From a bacterium (GTDB lineage: Bacteria > Bacillota > Bacilli > Lactobacillales > Streptococcaceae): DNA of 64,000 nt. Of this stretch, positions 8,615 to 16,501 are shown piece after piece. Location of the stretch: the NCBI GenBank assembly GCA_905221105.1, contig CAJNBW010000002.1:124001-188000 (forward strand), given 5' to 3'. A program made the position numbers and the translations under genes. Each line of letters starts with the position of its first letter. The first letter of the stretch is position 1. A model generated the notes under the pieces. That model ran no database searches and was not told the origin of the DNA. It saw only the letters and a list, made by a program, of their open reading frames with translations.

Positions 8615-10318
8615 ATGGCCTTAGAAGTAATTATGCCAAAAGCCGGCGTGGATATGACAGAAGGACAAATCGTCCAATGGAATAAAAAAGTCGGAGAATT
8701 TGTAAAAGAAGGAGAAATCCTTTTGGAAATCATGACTGACAAAGTCAGCATGGAATTGGAAGCTGAAGAAGATGGGTACTTGATTGCTATCCTTAAAGGG
8801 GACGGTGAAACAGTCCCTGTAACGGAAGTTATCGGTTACCTTGGTGAAGAGGGGGAAAACATCCCAACAGCTGGAGCCGCATCGCCAGAAGCTAGCCCAG
8901 CACCTGCAGCAAGTGCCTCAAACGATGATGGTAAGAGCGATGATGCTTTTGATATCGTTGTGATTGGTGGAGGTCCTGCTGGTTATGTTGCAGCCATTAA
9001 AGCTGCCCAACTCGGTGGTAAGGTTGCCCTTGTTGAGAAATCTGAACTCGGCGGAACCTGCTTGAATCGTGGCTGTATCCCAACTAAGACCTATCTTCAC
9101 AACGCTGAAATTATCGAAAACATCGGTCATGCCGCAAGCCGTGGTATCGTAATCGAAAATCCAAACTTCACTGTAGATATGGACAAACTCCTTGAAACCA
9201 AGTCTAAGGTTGTTAATACCTTGGTCGGTGGTGTTGCAGGACTTCTTCGTAGCTACGGAGTTACTGTTCATAAGGGTATCGGTACTATTACTAAAGACAA
9301 GAATGTCTTGGTAAATGGTTCTGAATTGCTTGAAACCAAGAAAATCATCCTTGCTGGTGGTTCAAAAGTCAGCAAAATCAACGTTCCTGGTATGGAATCT
9401 CCACTTGTCATGACTAGTGACGACATTCTTGAAATGAACGAAGTTCCAGAAAGTCTTGTTATCATCGGTGGTGGAGTTGTCGGTATCGAACTCGGTCAAG
9501 CCTTCATGACATTTGGTTCAAAAGTGACTGTTATCGAAATGATGGACCGTATCGTGCCAGCTATGGATGCGGAAGTGTCTAAGAACCTTCGCTTGATCCT
9601 TGAGCGTAAAGGAATGACCATCTTGACTGGTACTAAACTGCAAGAAATCATCGAGGAAAATGGTCAACTTCGTATCAAGGTTGAAGGAAAAGACGATATC
9701 ATCGCAAGTAAAGCCCTCCTTTCAATCGGTCGTGTGCCAGACCTTGAAGGAATTGGCGATGTTGAGTTTGAATTAGACCGTGGACGTATCAAGGTCAACG
9801 AATACATGGAAACTTCTGTTCCAGGTATCTACGCACCAGGTGACATCAACGGTACTAAGATGTTGGCGCACGCAGCCTTCCGCATGGGTGAAGTTGCCGC
9901 TGAAAATGCTCTCAAAGGAAATCATGCTGTTGCTAAATTGAACTTGACTCCAGCAGCCATCTACACTCTTCCTGAAGTAGCAGCAGTAGGTTTGACTGAA
10001 GAACAAGCTCGTGAGAAATACGATGTTGCCATCGGTAAATTCAACTTTGCTGCTAACGGTCGTGCTATTGCATCTGACGCTGCTCAAGGTTTCGTAAAAG
10101 TTATCGCTGATAAGAAATACGGGGAAATCCTTGGTGTACACATCATCGGTCCTGCAGCTGCAGAATTGATCAACGAAGCGTCAAGCATTATCGAAATGGA
10201 AATCACTGTTGAAGAAATGTTGAAGACTATCCACGGACACCCAACTTACTCTGAAGTGATGTACGAAGCATTTGCGGATGTTCTAGGAATGGCCATCCAT
10301 TCACCTAAGAAAAAATAA
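8615..10318 (+). CDS. lpdA: Dihydrolipoamide dehydrogenase (E3) with N-terminal lipoyl domain
   Basis: A 567-residue protein. Residues 1-80 are a lipoyl domain with the acceptor Lys43 in MTDKVSME. An Ala/Pro/Ser linker (about 83-105) follows, then a class I flavoprotein disulfide reductase: FAD motif GGGPAGY at 118-124, redox cysteines C149 and C154 in GGTCLNRGCIPTK, and the C-terminal HGHPTYSE with the catalytic His. It reoxidises dihydrolipoamide with NAD+. Because E2 lacks a lipoyl domain, this domain must serve as the swinging arm of the whole complex. The start has AAAGGAAGG. Confidence 0.96.
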   Translation: MALEVIMPKAGVDMTEGQIVQWNKKVGEFVKEGEILLEIMTDKVSMELEAEEDGYLIAILKGDGETVPVTEVIGYLGEEGENIPTAGAASPEASPAPAASASNDDGKSDDAFDIVVIGGGPAGYVAAIKAAQLGGKVALVEKSELGGTCLNRGCIPTKTYLHNAEIIENIGHAASRGIVIENPNFTVDMDKLLETKSKVVNTLVGGVAGLLRSYGVTVHKGIGTITKDKNVLVNGSELLETKKIILAGGSKVSKINVPGMESPLVMTSDDILEMNEVPESLVIIGGGVVGIELGQAFMTFGSKVTVIEMMDRIVPAMDAEVSKNLRLILERKGMTILTGTKLQEIIEENGQLRIKVEGKDDIIASKALLSIGRVPDLEGIGDVEFELDRGRIKVNEYMETSVPGIYAPGDINGTKMLAHAAFRMGEVAAENALKGNHAVAKLNLTPAAIYTLPEVAAVGLTEEQAREKYDVAIGKFNFAANGRAIASDAAQGFVKVIADKKYGEILGVHIIGPAAAELINEASSIIEMEITVEEMLKTIHGHPTYSEVMYEAFADVLGMAIHSPKKK

Positions 10319-10332
10319 AATGAAGATAGATT

Positions 10333-10354
10333 AGACTGGAATTTTTTCCAGTCT
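10333..10354 (+). other. Intercistronic hairpin between lpdA and lplA
   Basis: AGACTGGA (10333-10340) pairs with TCCAGTCT (10347-10354) around a T-rich loop. No U-run follows, so this is more likely an mRNA-stability or processing element, or a weak attenuator that sets the level of lplA below that of lpdA. Confidence 0.5.
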
Positions 10355-10374
10355 CTATCGTATAAAGGGATATC

Positions 10375-11364
10375 ATGAAATATATTATCAATCATTCAAA
10401 CGAAACTGCCTTTAATATTGCCTTGGAAGAATATGCTTTTAAACACCTTTTGGATGAGGATCAAATCTTCCTACTTTGGATTAACAAACCATCTATCATT
10501 GTCGGGCGTCACCAGAATACTATCGAAGAAATCAACCGTGATTATGTCCGTGAAAATGGCATAGAGGTAGTCCGCCGTATCAGTGGTGGTGGAGCTGTTT
10601 ATCACGATTTAAACAACCTCAACTACACCATCATTTCAAAAGAAGATGAAAACAAGGCCTTTGACTTCAAGAGCTTCTCAACTCCAGTTATCAATACCTT
10701 GGCTCAACTAGGCGTTAAAGCTGAGTTCACAGGTCGTAATGATCTTGAGATTGATGGTAAGAAGTTCTGTGGCAATGCCCAAGCTTATATCAATGGCCGT
10801 ATCATGCACCACGGTTGCTTGCTCTTTGATGTTGATTTGTCAGTTCTTGCTAATGCCCTCAAGGTTTCAAAAGATAAATTTGAATCAAAAGGTGTCAAAT
10901 CCGTCCGTGCTCGTGTAACCAATATTGTCAATGAATTACCAGAAAAAATCACAGTTGAAGAATTCCGTGATTTGCTATTGGAATACATGAAAAAAGAGTA
11001 CCCAGAGATGACTGAATACGTCTTTTCAGAAGAAGAATTGGCCGAAATCAATCGCATCAAGGATACTAAGTTTGGAACTTGGGAGTGGAACTACGGCAAA
11101 TCACCAGAATTTAACGTCCGTCGTGGGACAAAATTCACCAGTGGTAAGGTTGAAGTCTTTGCGAATGTTGTCGAATCAAAAATTCAAGACATCAAGATTT
11201 ATGGAGATTTCTTTGGTATTGAAGATGTTGCAGCTGTAGAAGATGTCCTTCGTGGCGTCAAATACGAACGCGAAGATGTTCTTAAGACCTTAGAAAGTAT
11301 TGATATCACACGCTACTTTGCTGGTATTAGTCGTGAAGAAATTGCTGAAGCGCTAGTGGGATAA
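10375..11364 (+). CDS. lplA: Lipoate-protein ligase A
   Basis: A 329-residue ligase of the biotin/lipoate protein ligase fold that activates free lipoate with ATP and attaches it to lipoyl lysines. The conserved VRRISGGGAVYHD is at about 65-77, and the K/N region GRNDLEIDGKKFCGNAQ begins near residue 121. It has the C-terminal accessory domain typical of bacterial LplA. As the last gene of the dehydrogenase operon it is well placed to modify Lys43 of the E3 fusion. No lipoate biosynthesis gene (lipA, lipB) is in the window. Confidence 0.93.
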   Translation: MKYIINHSNETAFNIALEEYAFKHLLDEDQIFLLWINKPSIIVGRHQNTIEEINRDYVRENGIEVVRRISGGGAVYHDLNNLNYTIISKEDENKAFDFKSFSTPVINTLAQLGVKAEFTGRNDLEIDGKKFCGNAQAYINGRIMHHGCLLFDVDLSVLANALKVSKDKFESKGVKSVRARVTNIVNELPEKITVEEFRDLLLEYMKKEYPEMTEYVFSEEELAEINRIKDTKFGTWEWNYGKSPEFNVRRGTKFTSGKVEVFANVVESKIQDIKIYGDFFGIEDVAAVEDVLRGVKYEREDVLKTLESIDITRYFAGISREEIAEALVG

Positions 11365-11370
11365 ATCAAA

Positions 11371-11403
11371 AAGAAGTTGCTTATTTTAGCAGCTTCTTTT
11401 TTT
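11371..11403 (+). terminator. Terminator of dehydrogenase-lplA operon
   Basis: AAGAAGTTGCT (11371-11381) pairs with AGCAGCTTCTT (11388-11398) with one mismatch and is followed by a T-run to 11403. It ends the rightward operon before the convergent xerS gene. Confidence 0.85.
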
Positions 11404-11413
11404 GAGTTGTGAT

Positions 11414-11435
11414 TTACATAATTTATTTTATGTAG
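11414..11435. repeat. Ter-region palindrome, copy 2
   Basis: TTACATAA-TTTATT-TTATGTAG has one mismatch at the last position and the same 6-base centre as the other copies. It lies between two convergent genes (3' ends of lplA and xerS), where a transcriptional operator would not be expected. Confidence 0.7.
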
Positions 11436-11436
11436 T

Positions 11437-12507
11437 TTATAAACTATCCAGAGCATTCTTTTGTTCATCGTTGACAATATGGGTATAGAGGTCAGTGACT
11501 TGCGTACTGGCGTGTCCTAGCTGGTGGCTAACCAAAACTTGCGATTTAGTGGCATCATAGAGCCTAGTTGCTAGGGTATGGCGCAGTTTGTGGGGAGTTA
11601 CCCGTACTTTGAAGTCCTCAGAATACTTAGCAACCATCTTTTCCACGCTGGAAGCATCGATACGATTGGGAACACCTCGATAGAGAGTTAGAAAGAGTGC
11701 AATGTCCGTCTTTTCAGTCTTATAGCGTTGATTTCGAATAGCTAGATAATTCTCTAGATAAGGCTTAGCAAAGGCAGCGACATTGACCGAATCACGTTTG
11801 CCACCTTTTCGAGTGACATCAATAACCATCATCTTGAGATTGAGATCTCTTAGATCCAGATTAACAGCTTCAGATAAGCGGACACCAGATGCTAGTAGAA
11901 GGGCGATAATGGCCAAATCACGTTCCTTATTTTTATTGAATGACGAGAGAGCACGATTTGAGAGCTGTTGTGGGTACTCTTGGTCGATATAAGTCAGAAA
12001 ATCTTCTGTTTCATCACCTAGAAAAAGTTTTTGCTTGATGTTTTCAGCTCTAGCAGCAAGCGTTTCTTTCTTTTTCTTGGTTGAAACTTTCTTCATTACA
12101 TTGCGATAGAAATAAGGTTCTCCTTGGTCGTTTTCAACTTCCTCGGTCAGATACTTGTAAAGACTAGACAATGCTGACAAGGTGCGATTGATGGTTGTCT
12201 GAGAGACACCTTGCTTGCTTGTATTGGCATTCAGCAAAGGACGTTCACGTAGGTAAAGGATAAAGGATTCCATGTCTTTTTTTGACATATTTTCTAAGAC
12301 CGATAAAGGGATATCAGATATTTTATCGGCGTTTGAGATACCAGACTCTAAAACCCAGCTGAAAAATCGATCATATTCCTTGAGGTATTCGTACAAGGTT
12401 GTAAAACTGTAGGGAACAGCAAGCTTAGATTGGTAGTATTCCAGAACATACCAGGGCATGATTTGTTTTAGTTTGTCGATTCGTTCCAGTAAAATCTCAC
12501 GTTTCAT
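11437..12507 (-). CDS. xerS: Tyrosine recombinase XerS (chromosome dimer resolution)
   Basis: A 356-residue tyrosine recombinase that acts alone in streptococci and lactococci in place of XerC/XerD, resolving chromosome dimers at difSL under FtsK control. The N-terminal SAM-like DNA-binding domain spans about 1-150. Catalytic residues visible are Arg in ASGVRLSEA, Lys in [14 protein letters not shown], the His of HQLGH and the nucleophilic Tyr in TDLYTHI near the C-terminus. It is monocistronic, with its target site 53 bases upstream of the ATG. It is the first leftward gene of the right arm. Confidence 0.96.
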   Translation of the reverse strand: MKREILLERIDKLKQIMPWYVLEYYQSKLAVPYSFTTLYEYLKEYDRFFSWVLESGISNADKISDIPLSVLENMSKKDMESFILYLRERPLLNANTSKQGVSQTTINRTLSALSSLYKYLTEEVENDQGEPYFYRNVMKKVSTKKKKETLAARAENIKQKLFLGDETEDFLTYIDQEYPQQLSNRALSSFNKNKERDLAIIALLLASGVRLSEAVNLDLRDLNLKMMVIDVTRKGGKRDSVNVAAFAKPYLENYLAIRNQRYKTEKTDIALFLTLYRGVPNRIDASSVEKMVAKYSEDFKVRVTPHKLRHTLATRLYDATKSQVLVSHQLGHASTQVTDLYTHIVNDEQKNALDSL

Positions 12508-12536
12508 GTATTTTCTCCATAAATAAGTCTACTAGT

Positions 12537-12565
12537 AGTATAGCATAGGTTTGTATATATTTCAA
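12537..12565 (-). promoter_or_regulatory. xerS promoter overlapping dif
   Basis: On the - strand TTGAAA (12565-12560), a 17-base spacer and TATACT (12542-12537) form a good sigma-A promoter about 30 bases before the xerS ATG. The -35 lies inside the outer arm of the dif site, so XerS bound at dif would cover it. This predicts negative autoregulation. Confidence 0.75.
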
Positions 12566-12590
12566 GAAAATTATAGTTTTTCGGAAAGAT
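12560..12590. other. difSL-like chromosome dimer resolution site
   Basis: A 31-bp site with two partly symmetric arms: TTTCAAGAAAA (12560-12570) and TTTTTCGGAAAG (12577-12588) around TTATAG. It matches, from memory, the streptococcal/lactococcal difSL in sequence, length and position next to xerS. Gene orientation flips here, as expected at a replication terminus. I cannot align it against a curated dif set. Confidence 0.88.
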
Positions 12591-12614
12591 GTTATAGGAG
12601 TTTTTGAAGTGATA

Positions 12615-12659
12615 AAAAAGACTTAAACCTGTGTAAAACAGATCTAAATCTTTGGAGTT
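12615..12659 (-). terminator. Terminator of the small membrane-protein gene
   Basis: On the - strand AAGATTTAGATCTG (beginning near 12655) pairs, with several G-U and mismatched positions, with CAGGTTTAAGTCTT, and TTTTTTATC follows. It lies just after the stop of the 12661-12855 gene. Confidence 0.6.
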
Positions 12660-12660
12660 T

Positions 12661-12855
12661 TTATTGTGAATCATTATCTAGTGCTTTTTCTAGTTTCCAA
12701 ATACTAAACCAGAATGAAATTGTCAACAGAATGAGGAAAATAAAAAAGAGATTATCAGTAACGAAACTTCTGTTCATTCTACATAACTGAAGAGCTATAT
12801 AAGGAGCTATGAGATACAAAATACATTGTATAATTGCTATTGTTTTCTTTTTCAT
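12661..12855 (-). CDS. Small two-helix membrane protein
   Basis: A 64-residue protein starting at MKKKTIAIIQCILYL. A longer frame opens at 12957 with a TTG but lacks a ribosome-binding site, so the inner ATG is preferred; its own Shine-Dalgarno is weak. Two hydrophobic segments (about 5-22 and 33-52) with a basic N-terminus suggest an N-in hairpin. It resembles the 65-residue product at 33942-34139 (both begin MK-K, then hydrophobic ...LYL-(A/S)P..). Small proteins of this shape often act as immunity or modulator proteins, but nothing shows that here. Confidence 0.55.
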   Translation of the reverse strand: MKKKTIAIIQCILYLIAPYIALQLCRMNRSFVTDNLFFIFLILLTISFWFSIWKLEKALDNDSQ

Positions 12856-12984
12856 GATTTTAATCTTACTGTACAGATTTGATACAGTAAACTCCTTTCT
12901 AGCTTTATGTTTTATTATTTCTAACTTAATTATAGTTTTATTTTTACCAAAGTTCAATTATTTGTATGTGGAATATCTTATCTG

Positions 12985-13021
12985 AAAAAAATAACCGATT
13001 TCATTACTGAGAATCGGTTTT
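12985..13021 (-). terminator. Terminator of the ClC gene
   Basis: On the - strand AACCGATT and AATCGGTT enclose a short loop and are followed by ATTTTTTC (ending near 12985). It lies about 50 bases after the ClC stop. Confidence 0.75.
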
Positions 13022-13040
13022 CTAATATATTTAACCATTT

Positions 13041-13062
13041 TTACACAATTTAAATTATGTAA
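13041..13062. repeat. Ter-region palindrome, copy 3
   Basis: TTACACAA-TTTAAA-TTATGTAA differs from copy 1 by one base in the left arm and has the same 6-base centre. It lies between the ClC stop codon and its terminator, so it is inside a 3' untranslated region, not at a promoter. Confidence 0.65.
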
Positions 13063-13068
13063 AAAGAG

Positions 13069-14619
13069 CTACAACAACAAATCTTTTACTTTTCCAATTT
13101 CACTTTTTGGAATCACTAAGTGAATCATATCACCCAGATACATTCTGGTTGAGCCGTTAACTGTTTGGCTCTTGCCATTATGAACTTGTGTTGTGATGAG
13201 GACGTTGTGTGGCAGGTTGAGTTCGTGTACTTGTTTTCCAGCGATTTTGTCAGATACAGGGATTTCAATGAGTGTGACTTCTCCTTCATCTGTCGCTTCT
13301 TCTGGCAGCATTTTTTCCAGCATGGCCTCATAGACGGGTGCACCTTTAAGTAAGTCCATGATGATATAGGCAACTAGGGTTACTAAGCCAAGTGGCATGA
13401 GATTGCGAATGTCGCCTACCATTTCTGTTACCAGAATCATGGCAGTTAAGGGAGCCTTGGAAATCGCTCCAAAATAGCCACTCATTCCCAGGATGACGAA
13501 TATAGGAAATTGCTCTTGACTGACAAGTCCAATATTCACACAAATGACACCAACTAGGGCACCAAGTAAGGAACCTAGCGCCAGAATTGGTAGGAAAATT
13601 CCTCCTGGAAGGCCACTTCCATAACTAATCATGCTCCAAACAAAGCGAATCAAAAAGTAAGCTAATAGAACTTGGAAACTAAAATCTTGCTCAGTTAAGG
13701 AAAGAACCAGCTGATTTCCACCACCAAGGATTTGTGGCAAGAAGATCCCGACCGGTATGATGAGAATGAAAGCCAGAATTGGATAATAAGCTCTATCCAA
13801 ACGGATTTTTTGACTAACCCAGTCATATACTCTACCAACATTGAGTACAGCTTTTTCATAAAGAAAACCAGAAAGTCCTAGAAAAATTCCCATGAGGAGG
13901 TAAATCCAATACTGATCTAGGGTCATGAGTGGGATATTATCTGGCATATCCAGTACGGGTGTTAGGCCAAATATGAGCAGAGAGACAAAGTTTGCTACGA
14001 GGCTGGCTGCGAGAGTAGATACCCAGAAAAAGCGTGAAAAATGGTGATAGACTTCTTCTACAACAAAGAGAAGTCCTGCAATCGGAGCATTAAAGGCTGC
14101 GGCTAAACCTGCTGCAGCTCCACTCGCAATCAGGGAACGTTCCTCTACTGGACTGGATTTAAGCCACTTGGCAATTCCTTTACCACCAACCGCTCCGAGT
14201 TGAATACTTGGCCCTTCACGCCCCAGCATAAGGCCACTTGCAATAGCCAAAATACCTAGAATATATTTTTTCCAAAGTACGCCCCACCAGTTGAGGGTCA
14301 TAAGGCCTTTCAGTTCGGCTTCGACTTGAGGAATTCCTGAACCCTTGATGTCTTTTTCTGACCGAGTTAATTTCGCACTGAGCCAACAAACTATTAAATA
14401 AAATAGACCAATGATAAAAAGATTGCGCACTAGGTGCGCTTGATCTTGATAAAGTCCTTGTATCAGGTGGAAGCCTTTTTCGATTGAAAACCGAAAGGAT
14501 CCGACGATAATTCCGACAACGAGCCCCACAATGATTCCTCGTCCAACTTGGGATAATATAGTGCTCGAGGCAAAGGCAAATTCTTTCTTGGAACTGAGTG
14601 TTTCTGACTGTTCCTCCAT
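13069..14619 (-). CDS. ClC-family chloride channel/antiporter with RCK_C domain
   Basis: About 516 residues from the ATG at 14619, which has AGAAGGA six bases upstream; the frame extends to 14679 inside rnhB. ClC signatures are GSGIPQVEAEL, GREGPSIQLG with the gating glutamate, and GSGLPGGIFLP. About ten hydrophobic helices are followed by a C-terminal TrkA-C/RCK_C regulatory domain (about 440-516; VHELNLPHNVLITT...). The glutamate in GREGP suggests Cl-/H+ exchange. It follows rnhB closely and probably shares its transcript. Confidence 0.92.
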   Translation of the reverse strand: MEEQSETLSSKKEFAFASSTILSQVGRGIIVGLVVGIIVGSFRFSIEKGFHLIQGLYQDQAHLVRNLFIIGLFYLIVCWLSAKLTRSEKDIKGSGIPQVEAELKGLMTLNWWGVLWKKYILGILAIASGLMLGREGPSIQLGAVGGKGIAKWLKSSPVEERSLIASGAAAGLAAAFNAPIAGLLFVVEEVYHHFSRFFWVSTLAASLVANFVSLLIFGLTPVLDMPDNIPLMTLDQYWIYLLMGIFLGLSGFLYEKAVLNVGRVYDWVSQKIRLDRAYYPILAFILIIPVGIFLPQILGGGNQLVLSLTEQDFSFQVLLAYFLIRFVWSMISYGSGLPGGIFLPILALGSLLGALVGVICVNIGLVSQEQFPIFVILGMSGYFGAISKAPLTAMILVTEMVGDIRNLMPLGLVTLVAYIIMDLLKGAPVYEAMLEKMLPEEATDEGEVTLIEIPVSDKIAGKQVHELNLPHNVLITTQVHNGKSQTVNGSTRMYLGDMIHLVIPKSEIGKVKDLLL

Positions 14620-14635
14620 AATCATTCCTTCTAAC

Positions 14636-15415
14636 TTAACTTTCTTTTTCTCCTGAAACCAGTGATTTAACGGGTTCAAAGCTGATTCGGTGAATTGGGG
14701 TAACTCCTAGTTTTTCAAGTCCTTCTAAGTGTTTAGCTGTGCCATATCCTGCATTAGCAGCAAAATCATAGCCAGGGAACTGCTGGTTGTATTCCTTCAT
14801 CAATTCATCACGTGTCACCTTGGCTACTATAGATGCTGCTGCGATAGAGAGAGAATTGGCATCTCCTTTGATGATGGACGTTTGTGAAATAGGCAACTCC
14901 AGTTTCATGGCATCAATCAAGAGGTGCTCAGGTTGCGGACTGAGCTGGGAGATTGCTTCCTTCATGGCTAGTTTGGTTGCTTCATAGATATTGACTTGGT
15001 CGATGACCTGATTATCCATGATACCAATTCCGATTGATAGGGCTTGGTCTTGAACGGCTTGGAAAATCTCCAGATGTTTCTTTTTAGGAATTTTCTTGCT
15101 ATCGTTGAGACCTTTAATCTTACAATTTTTAGGTAAAATAACGGCTGCAGTGACTACAGGACCAGCAAGAGGACCACGACCGACCTCATCAACACCTGCA
15201 ATTAAGGTCAATCCTTGCTTATAAAGTTCTTTTTCATAGGAAAGCATGGATTCCAAACGAAGATCTTCATCCAATTCTGCCTGAATGGCTTTTTTACGCT
15301 TGCTGATTTCCTTTTGAACTCCAGAGCGACTATCCTTTTCGAGTTCTAAAAAAACAGGGCTTTCTAACTCCTTGACTGTTGCAAGGAGTTCTTTGATTTC
15401 TTTAATCGTCGCCAT
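14636..15415 (-). CDS. rnhB: Ribonuclease HII
   Basis: A 259-residue RNase HII that removes RNA primers and single ribonucleotides from DNA. The active-site motif [15 protein letters not shown] (about 73-87) supplies the first carboxylates, with another in LLIDAMKLE and the C-terminal HRISFEP. An N-terminal extension of about 70 residues is typical of Firmicute RnhB. The start overlaps the end of rbgA by 14 bases, so the two are translationally coupled. Confidence 0.96.
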   Translation of the reverse strand: MATIKEIKELLATVKELESPVFLELEKDSRSGVQKEISKRKKAIQAELDEDLRLESMLSYEKELYKQGLTLIAGVDEVGRGPLAGPVVTAAVILPKNCKIKGLNDSKKIPKKKHLEIFQAVQDQALSIGIGIMDNQVIDQVNIYEATKLAMKEAISQLSPQPEHLLIDAMKLELPISQTSIIKGDANSLSIAAASIVAKVTRDELMKEYNQQFPGYDFAANAGYGTAKHLEGLEKLGVTPIHRISFEPVKSLVSGEKES

Positions 15416-16253
15416 CGAGGTCTTCCAATGTATCTAAGGTATAGTTACCGAGTTTGCCATCGCGGACTTCCTTCACGAAGAGACTGTAAAAACGATCATA
15501 GTCGTCACGGAAACCGAGGGCGCGGGTCATATCCATAATAATAACAGGCGCTTCTTCTTCAATTTTCATTTGTTTGAAGCGTTCAGCCAGCTTTTCTGGA
15601 TAATGTTCTTTGAAATAATTGATACCAAAAATAGTTACCTCATCCATAGGAAGCAACTGGTCTTTAATAGCTCCAGTTAAGGCTAGTTTCAGTGCAACAG
15701 TTTCATCTTCGAATTTAGGCCAGAGAATCCCTGGTGTGTCCAAGATTTCCAGATCTTTATTGGTTTTGAGCCATTGTTGCCCCTTGGTAACACCTGGTTT
15801 GTTGCCGACAACGGCAATTTTCTTACCAGCCAAACGGTTCATGAGAGTTGATTTACCAGCGTTTGGAATCCCGATAATCATGGTACGCAAGGTTTCAATT
15901 TTGATACCACGTTCTTTCTGACGAGCAATCTTATCAGCCATGAGTTTTTTGGCAGCATCTGTTACGACTTTTACAGTCACTTGTTCTTTAGAGTTAATAG
16001 CCAGAGTCTGAATTCCTTGTGATTCAAAATACTGACGCCATTCCCTGGTCATTGCTGGATCAGCCAAGTCTGCCTTGTTTAAAATCAAGAGTTTTGGTTT
16101 GTCACCAACAATCTTTGTCAACATAGGATTTTGACTAGATAGAGGTAAACGAGCATCCACTAAAATCGTCACAAAATCAACAAATTTTAAATTTTCCTGC
16201 ACCTGTCGGCGCGCTTTAGACATGTGACCAGGAAACCATTGAATAGTAGCCAT
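15402..16253 (-). CDS. rbgA: Ribosome biogenesis GTPase RbgA (YlqF)
   Basis: A 283-residue circularly permuted GTPase needed for late assembly of the 50S subunit. The G4 motif (LNKADLAD, about 59-66) precedes G1 (GIPNAGKST, about 127-135) and G3 (DTPG), the permuted order of the YlqF/YawG family. The C-terminal helical domain contacts rRNA. It heads the rbgA-rnhB-ClC operon. The 3' end of rbgA is a known integration site for streptococcal integrative elements, but here it reads straight into rnhB. Confidence 0.95.
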   Translation of the reverse strand: MATIQWFPGHMSKARRQVQENLKFVDFVTILVDARLPLSSQNPMLTKIVGDKPKLLILNKADLADPAMTREWRQYFESQGIQTLAINSKEQVTVKVVTDAAKKLMADKIARQKERGIKIETLRTMIIGIPNAGKSTLMNRLAGKKIAVVGNKPGVTKGQQWLKTNKDLEILDTPGILWPKFEDETVALKLALTGAIKDQLLPMDEVTIFGINYFKEHYPEKLAERFKQMKIEEEAPVIIMDMTRALGFRDDYDRFYSLFVKEVRDGKLGNYTLDTLEDLDGDD

Positions 16254-16364
16254 TGAGTTTTTTTCCTTATAAAAATGTAATTAGTATAAATAGTGTTATT
16301 CTTATAATCTATTTTATCATAATTTGAGCGCTTTTGCATAGGCTTTTGATTTTTCACAACACGT

Positions 16365-16392
16365 ATATTACATAAAATAAATTATGTAATAT
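16365..16392. repeat. Ter-region palindrome, copy 4 (longest)
   Basis: The core TTACATAA-AATAAA-TTATGTAA (16368-16389) is perfect, and the symmetry extends three more bases on each side. It lies about 110 bases upstream of rbgA and could overlap its promoter region. A further TATGTAAT half-site follows directly. Confidence 0.75.
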
Positions 16393-16462
16393 GTAATATA
16401 TGTGTTTCTGATTTTTAAATTAACAGAAAATATTCAACTTTTTCTCTATATTTTTTGGATAA

Positions 16463-16501
16463 AATAACACCTACTATGGAATTTCCATAGTAGGTGTTAT
16501 T
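16463..16501 (-). terminator. Long perfect hairpin after the 16501-17679 gene
   Basis: 19-base perfect arms (beginning AATAACACCTACTATG) around a single central T, touching the stop codon of the upstream gene. On the - strand a weak TTTTA follows. It is probably a strong intrinsic terminator. The arms are longer than usual, so a cruciform or an excision scar is an alternative. Confidence 0.65.
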
